Below, in pieces: positions 7,292 through 14,633 of a stretch of 17,666 nt of DNA (the stretch's first letter is position 1; every line of letters starts with the position of its first letter). The notes under the pieces were generated by a model that searched no databases, was not told the DNA's origin, and worked only from the letters and a program-made list of their open reading frames with translations. The stretch lies in NCBI GenBank assembly GCA_009839535.1, contig VXPN01000432.1:1-17666 (forward strand), in the 5' to 3' direction. The position numbers and the translations under genes were made by a program. The stretch is from Boseongicola sp. SB0662_bin_57 (lineage in GTDB: Bacteria > Pseudomonadota > Alphaproteobacteria > Rhodobacterales > Rhodobacteraceae).

Positions 7292-8067
7292 GCCTGCTGG
7301 AACTCGACGACGTCACGATGAGCTTCGGCGGCCTGACCGCTGTCGACGGCGTATCCTTCGTCGTCAATCCCGGCGAGGTCTTTGCGCTTGTCGGCCCCAA
7401 CGGCGCCGGAAAGTCGACGATATTCAATCTGGTTTCGCGTTACTGCACTCCCAGCGGGGGCGACATTCGGTTCGAAAGCAAGTCGATTCTCGGATGCGCT
7501 CCCCACGACATCCCTCGCCTTGGCATCGCGAGGACGTTTCAGAACATCGAGCTCTTCGAACATGCGACGGTCCTTCAGAACCTGCTGATCGGGCGGCATA
7601 CGCACCGGCGGTCGAACGCGATCTCCGAGATCCTGCACCTTCCCGGCGTACGTGCCGAGGAACGCCGCCACCGGCTTGCGGCGGAGAGGGTCATCGACTT
7701 CCTTGACTTGCAGCCTCACCGCGAGAGCTTGATCCTGGGCCTGCCGTATGGCGTGCGCAAGGTCGTCGAACTGGGACGGGCGCTCGCCGTGGAACCGAAG
7801 CTTCTGCTGCTGGACGAGCCGGCGTCCGGACTGTCGGCAGAGGAGACCGACGACGTCGCATTCTGGATAGAGGACATCAGGAAGGTCATGGGCATCACGG
7901 TGCTGATGGTCGAACACGACATGGGTCTCGTGAACGCGGTGTCTGACCGCGTGCTGGCGCTAGCCGACGGCAGGGCGCTCGCGATCGGCACGCCGCAGGA
8001 GATTCAGACGGATCCGGTCGTGATCGAGGCCTACATCGGCCTGGGCGACGACGAGGCGGGCGAATGA
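7288..8067 (+). CDS. livG: ABC transporter ATP-binding protein LivG
   Basis: Cytoplasmic ATPase subunit of 259 residues. Walker A GPNGAGKST is at residues 36-44. The LivG-type signature replacing LSGGQ is LPYGVRK at about 152-158. Walker B LLLLDEP has Asp176/Glu177, and the switch His is in VEHDM (His210). The LPYG form with the following 'VVELGRALA' is characteristic of LivG rather than LivF; relatives usually have Gln/Arg after LPYG, so VRK is slightly divergent. The start is GTG overlapping the livM stop, and the stop (8065-8067) overlaps the ATG of a 43-codon frame that runs into livF. It powers uptake together with LivF. Confidence 0.95.
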   Translation: MSLLELDDVTMSFGGLTAVDGVSFVVNPGEVFALVGPNGAGKSTIFNLVSRYCTPSGGDIRFESKSILGCAPHDIPRLGIARTFQNIELFEHATVLQNLLIGRHTHRRSNAISEILHLPGVRAEERRHRLAAERVIDFLDLQPHRESLILGLPYGVRKVVELGRALAVEPKLLLLDEPASGLSAEETDDVAFWIEDIRKVMGITVLMVEHDMGLVNAVSDRVLALADGRALAIGTPQEIQTDPVVIEAYIGLGDDEAGE

Positions 8068-8195
8068 CGGCAATGCAGCACCCGCCCCGAATGCGAGCCG
8101 TCGGCACGGCCCGTTTCGTTCCAAGCCTTGGCGCGCTGGTCTCGAGCCGAAACGAGTCCTCTTGCTGCAAGGACGCGGGCGGAGGGAAAGCTTGA
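8064..8195 (+). CDS. 43-codon mini-ORF bridging livG and livF
   Basis: A short frame whose ATG overlaps the livG stop (ATGA) and whose TGA overlaps the preferred TTG start of livF (TTGA). It encodes MTAMQHPPRMRAVGTARFVP and 23 further residues ending CCKDAGGGKA. I recognise no domain, membrane segment or family. The purine-rich GAGGCGGGCGA just before the ATG could serve as a ribosome binding site. Its most plausible role is translational coupling: ribosomes passing from livG through it would reach livF. Equally, it may be a non-selected frame in a 124-base spacer. Whether the peptide itself matters is unknown. Confidence 0.35.
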   Translation: MTAMQHPPRMRAVGTARFVPSLGALVSSRNESSCCKDAGGGKA

Positions 8196-8977
8196 GCCGA
8201 AGCGATGCAGTCCCCATGCTTTCGGTCAGCAACATCGAAAGCTACTACGGTCCGATCATCGCGATCCGGGGCGTCAGTCTCGAAGTGCCCAGGCAGCGGA
8301 TCGTTGCCGTCCTTGGAACCAACGGCGCGGGCAAGACCACGCTGCTGAAGACCATCTCGGGCATCATGGAGCCGGAGAAGGGCGCCATCATGCTTGAAGG
8401 ACGGGCGATCGGTGGCGACGAGCCCGCCGCCATTGTGCGCAGGGGCGTCGCTCACGTGCCCGAAGGCCGCGAGATATTCCCGCTCCTGTCCGTCAGGGAC
8501 AATCTGAGGCTAGGCGCATACACCCGACCGGCCGCAGACGGCATCGCCGAGGACATGGAGATGGTCTTCGGGTATTTCCCGATCCTCAAGGAGCGGGCTG
8601 GGCAGATGGCCGGAACCCTGTCCGGCGGGCAGCAGCAGATGCTGGCCATTGCCCGCGGGATGATGGCGCGGCCAAGGATCATGCTCCTGGACGAGCCCTC
8701 GCTTGGTCTCAGCCCGCTGGCAGTCAAGGAGATCTTCTCGGTCATCCGTCGCCTGAACGTCGAGCAGGGCGTCACGATGATGCTTGTCGAGCAGAATGTC
8801 CGGGCGGCACTTGAACTGGCGGATTATGGCTACGTGCTTGAGCTGGGCCGGGTCGTGATGGAGGGCAGTTCCAGCCGCCTTCTGTCCTCGCCGGACATCC
8901 GGGAGTTCTACCTGGGCGTGAAGGAAGGCGTCCAGCGCGGGCAGCGACGCTGGAAACGCCGCAAGACATGGCGCTAG
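8192..8977 (+). CDS. livF: ABC transporter ATP-binding protein LivF
   Basis: Second ATPase of the importer, 261 residues from the TTG at 8192. Walker A GTNGAGKTT is at 42-50, the signature LSGGQQQ at 143-149, Walker B MLLDEP with Asp167/Glu168, and the switch His position is Gln in VEQNV, as is typical of LivF. TTG 8192 is chosen because GGAGGG at 8181-8186 lies 5 bases upstream; an internal ATG at 8216 would give the more usual LivF N-terminus (MLSVSNIESYYG) but has no clear ribosome binding site. The C-terminus carries an unusual basic tail (QRGQRRWKRRKTWR) beyond the normal end, which could contact membrane or RNA, or be neutral. The ligase gene starts 10 bases later. Confidence 0.94.
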   Translation: MSRSDAVPMLSVSNIESYYGPIIAIRGVSLEVPRQRIVAVLGTNGAGKTTLLKTISGIMEPEKGAIMLEGRAIGGDEPAAIVRRGVAHVPEGREIFPLLSVRDNLRLGAYTRPAADGIAEDMEMVFGYFPILKERAGQMAGTLSGGQQQMLAIARGMMARPRIMLLDEPSLGLSPLAVKEIFSVIRRLNVEQGVTMMLVEQNVRAALELADYGYVLELGRVVMEGSSSRLLSSPDIREFYLGVKEGVQRGQRRWKRRKTWR

Positions 8978-8987
8978 GAGACCCGGA

Positions 8988-10877
8988 ATGAGCGGAGAGA
9001 TGGCGATTCCGAGGCAACGCGTCGCAGCCGGGATTTCGATCAATGCCGACCTTTCGACCGGTCCCTACTTCGTCGACGGTTGCGACACGCTGGTGAAGCT
9101 CTGGGCACGACGTTGCAGGGAACTCGAAGGCCGCACTGCGCATCGCGAGAAGGGCTTCGGCATCTGGCAGCCGCACTCGTGGGCCGACTTCCGGGAGCGC
9201 GCGATGTGGATCGGCATGGGCCTCAGGAAGCTCGGGCTCAAGCGCGGCGAACGCGTCTCGATCCTGGGGGAGGATTCCAAGGAGTGGATCTATGCCGATC
9301 TTGGCGTCCAGGCGGTGGGCGGAATTCCGTCCGGCATCTACAGCACCGACAGCGCCCGCCAGCTTGCGTACCTCGTCAATGACAGCGGCAGCCGGTTCCT
9401 CTTCGTCGGGGACGACGAGCAGCTCGACAAGTGGCTGGCCGCGCGCGAAGACATGCCGGGACTGGCCAAGGTTGTCGTCTTCCGCTCCGACGGCCTGAGC
9501 GACTTTGCCGACGACAGGGTGATGTTCCTTGAAGATCTCTATGACGCCGGACGCGCGGAGGCGGAGCTGAACCCTGGTGCCTTCGAAGACGAGGTCGAGC
9601 GTTCCAGACCCGAGGACGTGGCGCTCCTGGTCTACACTTCGGGCACCACCGGCAACCCTAAAGGGGCGATGCTGACGCATTCCAACATCATGTACTCGAT
9701 CTCGACGGCTCCCGGCACGCTGCTGATGTCGCCTGACGACGAGCATGTCTGCTTCCTGCCGCTCTGCCACGTGCTTGAGCGGACGGTCTCGGTGCTCCAT
9801 CCCATCGCGATCGGCTCGACGGTCAGCTTCGCCGAAAGCCCGGAGACCGTCTTCGACAACATTCGGGAAGTCTCGCCTACGGTCTTTGTCGCCGTGCCCC
9901 GGGTGTGGGAAAAGATGCATACGCGCATTTCCAACATGGAGGCGGACTCCACGCGGCTGGGGCGATGGGCATATGGCCGGGCCCTCAGCGCCGGCATGGC
10001 CCGGGCGGATGCAGAACTTGCAGGCAGGCCGACGTCCTTCGGCTTGTTGGTGCGGCACCTGTTCTGGGATTTCCTGCTTCTGAAGAACGTGCGCCGGATG
10101 CTCGGCATGGACCGGCTGCGCCGCGGCAACACCGGCGCGGCGTCCATTTCCCCGGATCTGCTGAAGTGGTTTCAGGCCATCGGCGTGCGCATCCATGAAG
10201 GATACGGGATGACGGAATGCGCCGGCATCATGACGCTGAACTCCGCTGGGGCAACAAGGCTCGGCACCGTTGGGCGCAACGTGCCTGGCAGCGAGATCAG
10301 GATCGCAAAGGACGGCGAGATCCAGTTCAGGGCTGCCAGTTGCTTCAAGGGCTACTGGCGCGACTGCGAGAAGTCCGTCGAAGCGTTCACGTCCGATGGC
10401 TGGCTGCGAACCGGCGACACGGGCGAAATCGACGCGGACGGCTACCTGACCGTCACCGGACGGATCAAGGACATCATCATCACGTCAGGCGGCAAGAACG
10501 TTGCGCCCGCAAAGATCGAGGATCGCCTGAAAGCCTCGCCATACGTCTCGGACGCGATCGTGATCGGGGACGGTCGCAAGCATTTGACCTGCCTGATCAT
10601 GATAGACCAGGAAACGGTCGAGAAATTTGCGCAGGACAATCGCCTGCCGTTTTCCGATTTTGCGTCGCTGACGCAGGTCCGGGAGGTGCGCAATCTGATC
10701 GGGGGCGTGGTGGACGCGGCAAACAGCGATTTCGCACGCGTCGAGCAGATCAAGGACTTCCGGTTGATCGACGTCCTGCTGACTGCCGAAGACGAGGAGC
10801 TGACCGCGACCATGAAGCTCAGGCGCAGTTTCGTCGAAAAGAATCATGGCGCGCTCATCGACGAGATGTATGCTTGA
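8988..10877 (+). CDS. AMP-dependent acyl-CoA synthetase (long-chain type)
   Basis: A 629-residue ANL-superfamily ligase that forms acyl-CoA from a carboxylate, ATP and CoA through an acyl-adenylate. The P-loop TSGTTGNPKG is at 217-226, GYGMTE (A5) at 405-410, DGWLRTGD (A7) at 470-477, and GRIKDIIITSGGKNVAP (A8) follows near 490-507. The C-terminal catalytic Lys region is MKLRRSFVEKNH. Length and the LERTVSVLHPIAIGSTVSFA and VPRVWEKMHTRI segments match long-chain/FAA-type enzymes rather than acetyl-CoA synthetase. The start at 8988 has AGGAGA at the right distance. Being between livF and the binding-protein gene, it probably activates the imported substrate or a product of it (inference). Fatty, aromatic or branched acids cannot be told apart by eye. 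Confidence 0.93.
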   Translation: MSGEMAIPRQRVAAGISINADLSTGPYFVDGCDTLVKLWARRCRELEGRTAHREKGFGIWQPHSWADFRERAMWIGMGLRKLGLKRGERVSILGEDSKEWIYADLGVQAVGGIPSGIYSTDSARQLAYLVNDSGSRFLFVGDDEQLDKWLAAREDMPGLAKVVVFRSDGLSDFADDRVMFLEDLYDAGRAEAELNPGAFEDEVERSRPEDVALLVYTSGTTGNPKGAMLTHSNIMYSISTAPGTLLMSPDDEHVCFLPLCHVLERTVSVLHPIAIGSTVSFAESPETVFDNIREVSPTVFVAVPRVWEKMHTRISNMEADSTRLGRWAYGRALSAGMARADAELAGRPTSFGLLVRHLFWDFLLLKNVRRMLGMDRLRRGNTGAASISPDLLKWFQAIGVRIHEGYGMTECAGIMTLNSAGATRLGTVGRNVPGSEIRIAKDGEIQFRAASCFKGYWRDCEKSVEAFTSDGWLRTGDTGEIDADGYLTVTGRIKDIIITSGGKNVAPAKIEDRLKASPYVSDAIVIGDGRKHLTCLIMIDQETVEKFAQDNRLPFSDFASLTQVREVRNLIGGVVDAANSDFARVEQIKDFRLIDVLLTAEDEELTATMKLRRSFVEKNHGALIDEMYA

Positions 10878-10908
10878 CGCCGAAAGACCAGACAGGATGC
10901 CTGAGGCC

Positions 10909-12063
10909 ATGAAGAACCTGCTCAAGAACGCATTCGTCATGTCCCTGTTGATGTGCGGCGCGGCAGCGGCGCAGACCCAGGGCGTGTCGGATGAAGAGGT
11001 GCTGATCGGCGCCAACTCTGACCTGTCGGGTCCCTTTGCCGGATTTGGTGCGCCTGCGGTTCGGGCCGCAAATCTCTATTTTGATGAGATCAATGCCTCG
11101 GGCGGGGTTCACGGACGCAAGATTCGCTTGATCGTGGAGGACCATGGGTACCAGTTGCCGAGGGCCATGACCGGGTTCAACAAGCTGCTGAACTCCGACA
11201 AGGTCTTCGCGATGTTCTTGACGACTGGAACGCCGATGAATGTCGCCTTGTTTCCGTTGCTGGAAGGGCGAGGAGTTCCCAACGTCGCCCCTCTTTCGGT
11301 GGGGCGCCAGTTGCTGGATCCTCCGGCGCCGTACAAGTACGCGAGCGTCTCGTCCTACTACGACCAGATCCGGGCTGGCGTGAGCTACCTGGTGAAGAAC
11401 GAAGGCGCGACGAACATATGCGCCATGTACATTCCGTCGGACTTCGGTCAGGAGATTGCGGAAGGCGCAAAGGACATTTCGTCGGAACTGGGGCTGAATT
11501 TCGCTTCGGAGACGACCCACAGGCCGGACGAACAGGATTTCGTGGGCTCCCTGACCAAGCTGAGGGCTGATGGCTGCGACACCATCGCAATCGCGCTCGG
11601 GCTGCGCCAGGTCATCACCGCAGTGGCGACGGCCAAGAAGATCGGCTGGACCGACGTGAACTTCATGGGTTCGTCGGCAGCCTTTCACACCGCGGTGGCA
11701 AAGGTCCCCGGGGGTGTGACGGAAGGCATGTACGCGTCTGCCGGATGGTCGGACATCGTTGCGCGCATGGACAACCCGACCTTGGCGGAGTGGGTCGCGA
11801 GCTATCAGGAAGCCACCGGAGAAGTCCCGCCCACCGGCGCGCTTCTCGGACGCTCCGCTGCGGAACTGCTGGTGCGTGCGCTTGATGCTGCCGGCCCAGA
11901 TCTTGCGCACGAGTCCTTTCAGTCCGCGATGGAAAGCCTCGAGTACAGTGACGAGATCCTGGGCGTGGACGTCGACTACGGTCCCGACGACCACCAGGGC
12001 GCTGACGCGATCATCATTTCCAGGATCGTCGAGGGCAACTGGATTGAGGTCGCGCGCCGGTGA
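10909..12063 (+). CDS. Periplasmic substrate-binding protein of the liv-type transporter
   Basis: A 384-residue type-1 periplasmic binding protein (LivJ/LivK, peripla_BP_6 group) that delivers ligand to LivHMGF. Signal peptide MKNLLKNAFVMSLLMCGAAA ends at a likely AAA-AQ cleavage site. The mature part begins VLIGANSDLSGPFAGFGAP, the standard ligand-contact start, followed by AANLYFDEINASGGVHGRKI and a second lobe with KLRADGCDTIAIAL and a C-terminal YGPDDHQG motif. The frame is open upstream (ATGs at 10897 and 10870, the latter overlapping the ligase stop); 10909 is chosen because it leaves a compact signal peptide, although GAGG only 2 bases before it is a poor ribosome binding site. It is the last gene in the operon. 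Ligand unknown: members bind Leu/Ile/Val, amides, aromatic or organic acids. Confidence 0.92.
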   Translation: MKNLLKNAFVMSLLMCGAAAAQTQGVSDEEVLIGANSDLSGPFAGFGAPAVRAANLYFDEINASGGVHGRKIRLIVEDHGYQLPRAMTGFNKLLNSDKVFAMFLTTGTPMNVALFPLLEGRGVPNVAPLSVGRQLLDPPAPYKYASVSSYYDQIRAGVSYLVKNEGATNICAMYIPSDFGQEIAEGAKDISSELGLNFASETTHRPDEQDFVGSLTKLRADGCDTIAIALGLRQVITAVATAKKIGWTDVNFMGSSAAFHTAVAKVPGGVTEGMYASAGWSDIVARMDNPTLAEWVASYQEATGEVPPTGALLGRSAAELLVRALDAAGPDLAHESFQSAMESLEYSDEILGVDVDYGPDDHQGADAIIISRIVEGNWIEVARR

Positions 12064-12076
12064 CTTGCGAGTCTCG

Positions 12077-12090
12077 GGAAGCGCGCTTCC
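12077..12090 (+). terminator. Perfect 14-base palindrome after the liv operon
   Basis: GGAAGCGCGCTTCC is fully self-complementary and starts 13 bases after the stop codon of the binding-protein gene. TCT (12072-12074) and AGA (12091-12093) extend the symmetry beyond a 2-base bulge. As RNA it would form a 5-bp stem with a CGCG loop plus the outer pairs. There is no T-run, so intrinsic termination is doubtful; a protein-binding palindrome is an alternative. Confidence 0.35.
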
Positions 12091-12176
12091 AGAATGCTGA
12101 CGCTGGCGCGGGGCGTCACGAGGCCGCCGTCTTCGATGCCGGGCTTCGCGGATGGGAACGGAGTGAAGGAGGTGGA

Positions 12177-12209
12177 GCGCTTTCGGGTCGCTTCAATGCG
12201 ACCAGGCGC
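12177..12209. repeat. Bipartite hairpin in the convergent region
   Basis: GGTCGC (12186-12191) and GCGACC (12198-12203) pair perfectly around a TTCAAT loop, with GCGC at 12177-12180 and 12206-12209 able to pair outside. It is compatible with a transcript-end structure for either flanking gene. No T-run. Confidence 0.3.
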
Positions 12210-12491
12210 AATGTCGGCCAGGATCTCCGGAGCGTAGCCGCCGACCGGTGCGATTGGCACGCCGCCCTGCCCATACGGATGGGACAGAAGGTCGGTTACA
12301 CCAAGAGGTGATTCCGAGTGCAGCTCACGGTGCGGCGCAAGAGGCATGGCGGGACACGCCGTCGCGAACTTGCGGTCCATGCAGGTGCGAGCGCGTTCAT
12401 GCCAGGACGCCAACAGGATGGGCATCGGCAAACGGCCAAGGAGATTGATGCCCGCCGCCAACCGGATTCCGGCAGTGACGGGGGCCGCTCG

Positions 12492-14117
12492 TCAGGCGGG
12501 TTCAAGTCCGTGTGCCAGCACCGCGTTCGTGTGCATCGGTGCCAGGGATCCGCATGTGCGGCCTCGGCTTCCAGACAGCCGAGAGTGAACAAAGGCTTCG
12601 GCAACCGTTGCCTCGCCGTGCCGCAGGAGCGCGGACGCCGTCAGCAACAGTGCCGTGCGTTCCGTGAACCATCTTGCCTCCGCTTCAGGCACCTGCGCCT
12701 GCCAGCGTGACCGGTGTTCGGCCAGCGCAGCGTCATATGCCTTGTCCATTCCCGCTGCGGAATCCAGATCGGCGTTCAGCGCGTCGGCGGCCAAGGGAAC
12801 CTTTGCAAGCGTGCGCAGCGCGTCGAGACAAATGACATTGCCCGACCCTTCCCAGATGCCGTTCAGCGGCGCCTCGCGGAAGAGCATGGGAAGCGTTGTC
12901 TCCTCGACATATCCCATGCCGCCAAGCACTTCCATCGCCTCGCCGACCACCATCGGGCAGAGCTTGTTGTTCAGGTACTTCGCCAATGCCACGCCGATCC
13001 GTGCAAAGGCCCGGTCTTCCGGCGTGCGTCCGTCAAAGCTTCGCGCAACGTGCATGCCCAGCGTCAGCGCTCCTTGCCAGTCGAGGGCAAGATCCGCGAG
13101 AACCGTGCGCATCAGCGGCTGGTCGATCAGGCGCTTCTGGAACGCGAGGCGGTTCGAGACCCAGTGACTGGCTTCGCGGAGCGCGGCACGCATGAGGCCA
13201 GCGGGTGCAATGGCAGTGTCGAGGCGCGTGTGATGCACCATCTCGACGATGGTGCGCACGCCTTCGCCGTCCCCTCCGACGCGGTAGGCCAGCGCTTGGT
13301 GGTACTCGATTTCGGCCGAGGCGTTCGAACGGTTGCCAAGCTTTTCCTTGAGCCTCTGGATTCGGATGCCGTTCCGTTGGTCGCCCAGCCATCGCGGCAC
13401 AAGGAAGCAGGTCAGGCCGGAGCCGGTTCGAGCCAGCGTCAGGAATCCGTCCGACATGGGCGCGGAACAGAACCACTTGTGGCCGGTCAGCCGCCACGCA
13501 TCTCCGTCGCGTTCCGCAACGGTCGAGTTGGCCCTGACATCGGAACCGCCCTGCTTTTCGGTCATCGCCATTCCGACGGTCACGCCCGTCTTCATTCGCG
13601 CTGGCCTGGCAGACGGATCGTAGTCCCGGGTCAGGGTCAGGGCACGCCAGTCATCGTGCAGACCTTCCACAGCGCCTATCACTGGCTGCGCGGCGTAGGT
13701 CATTGTCAGCGGGCAGCAATGCCCTGGCTCCACCTGGCTGGCCAGATAGACCATGGCCGCATGCGCGACGTGGCCGCCGGCATCACGCTCCCATGCCACC
13801 GAATGGTATCCGGCGGCGACCGAGGTGGACATGAACCGATGGTAGTCCGGGTGGAAGACCACCTCGTCCAAACGCCGGCCGGCCTGATCGAACAGGCGCA
13901 GCTCGGGCGCGTGCCGCTCGGCATTTCGAGCCGCCGCCCGCATTTCGCGCTGTCCGAGGATCGCGCCATAGGCGGCAAGCGCGCTTTCCTTCCCGTCCTT
14001 GCCAGCGAGCATGCGCAACACGATGTCGTCGGCCCAAAGATCCCGGTCGCCCGCAGCCTCTGGCTGATTGGCCACGTCATGCGTTTCTAGCAGTGCGGTT
14101 GCGGGCAGTTCCGTCAT
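12492..14117 (-). CDS. aidB: AidB-like acyl-CoA dehydrogenase family protein
   Basis: A 541-residue flavoprotein of the AidB branch of the acyl-CoA dehydrogenases, the same length as E. coli AidB as I remember it. Diagnostic blocks in order: HDVANQP (13-19), MTEKQGGSDV (185-194, FAD contact), GHKWF (212-216), KLGNRSNAS (259-267), QPLMRTVLADLALDWQG (333-349), GEAMEVLGGMGY (392-403) and FREAPLNGIWEGSGN (413-427). In E. coli AidB is induced by alkylating agents, binds DNA and is thought to protect or destroy alkylating species; isovaleryl-CoA activity has been reported as weak. Members outside enterics are often named acyl-CoA or isovaleryl-CoA dehydrogenase. The ATG at 14117 is chosen because homology starts just after it; the upstream open frame is not protein-like. 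The ribosome binding site is weak. No ada or alkB neighbour is present. Confidence 0.88.
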   Translation of the reverse strand: MTELPATALLETHDVANQPEAAGDRDLWADDIVLRMLAGKDGKESALAAYGAILGQREMRAAARNAERHAPELRLFDQAGRRLDEVVFHPDYHRFMSTSVAAGYHSVAWERDAGGHVAHAAMVYLASQVEPGHCCPLTMTYAAQPVIGAVEGLHDDWRALTLTRDYDPSARPARMKTGVTVGMAMTEKQGGSDVRANSTVAERDGDAWRLTGHKWFCSAPMSDGFLTLARTGSGLTCFLVPRWLGDQRNGIRIQRLKEKLGNRSNASAEIEYHQALAYRVGGDGEGVRTIVEMVHHTRLDTAIAPAGLMRAALREASHWVSNRLAFQKRLIDQPLMRTVLADLALDWQGALTLGMHVARSFDGRTPEDRAFARIGVALAKYLNNKLCPMVVGEAMEVLGGMGYVEETTLPMLFREAPLNGIWEGSGNVICLDALRTLAKVPLAADALNADLDSAAGMDKAYDAALAEHRSRWQAQVPEAEARWFTERTALLLTASALLRHGEATVAEAFVHSRLSGSRGRTCGSLAPMHTNAVLAHGLEPA

Positions 14118-14633
14118 CGGGCTTGGATCCGTACATCCTGGCTCAGGAATCCGTGCGGCTCGGAGTGGGTTTGCCGACGGCGTCATTCGGGTCAATTCTG
14201 GCACGGGAAATGTTGCATTGCCAGTTGCTTGCGAACACTGTCCTGTGCAGGCGGTCCCTGCGAGCCGTGTGCATTGAGGAACATGCGGTCGCCTGGGCGG
14301 CCCGATTGAGGCGCAGCGAAGCAGATCAACGGGTTGCGACAGGCGCGTTGGCACAGGGATCGGTTGTCGTGAACGGCAATGACTGCGAATTCCATCCTGC
14401 GGGTGTCGAGGCCAACGGCCCGTTCCGATCGTCACGCGCCAGCAGGCGCCTGGCGAATCTGTGCACGTGACGGGCGCGAGGCGGCGCATTGCCGCGGGCG
14501 TTCTCGAAGGCGGTGCCGGACCGGCCGCATCCGGGCTGCCCGGGATGAATCCTCACTCAGACGCTTGTCCATCCAGACCCGCGAAGACCATGCCTGGCTG
14601 AACCCGTGCCTAGGGAAAGGCACCAAAGCGCTG
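14118..14633. other. Intergenic region between pcaF-like and aidB genes
   Basis: 516 bases with no gene I can support on either strand. It should contain the aidB promoter (minus strand); TTGACC near 14191-14196 could be a -35 box, but no good -10 follows. CGCCAG (14437-14442) pairs with CTGGCG (14450-14455), a small hairpin that may end the thiolase transcript. Confidence 0.4.

Larger units (their letters stand above)
12064..12491. other. Convergent intergenic region with palindromes
   Basis: 428 bases between two convergent genes. I see no supported gene. An open frame on the minus strand (about 12461 down into the binding-protein gene) reads smoothly but has no recognised domain. The region contains a 14-base perfect palindrome at 12077-12090 and a hairpin at 12177-12209. 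Confidence 0.45.

Noticed and set aside
8772..10196. Long open frame (474 codons) on the minus strand opposite livF and the ligase
   Set aside because: It spans two real genes with complete motif sets on the plus strand and shows no domain of its own.
11976..12461. Open frame on the minus strand in the convergent region that reads smoothly (GVTDLLSHPYGQGGVPIAPV)
   Set aside because: It runs into the 3' end of the binding-protein gene, has no recognised family, and no ribosome binding site was seen. A decayed gene remains possible, but I cannot support one.
12714..14090. Long open frame (458 codons) on the plus strand opposite aidB
   Set aside because: The minus strand carries the full AidB motif series; the plus frame is rich in His, Arg and Gly with no recognisable fold.
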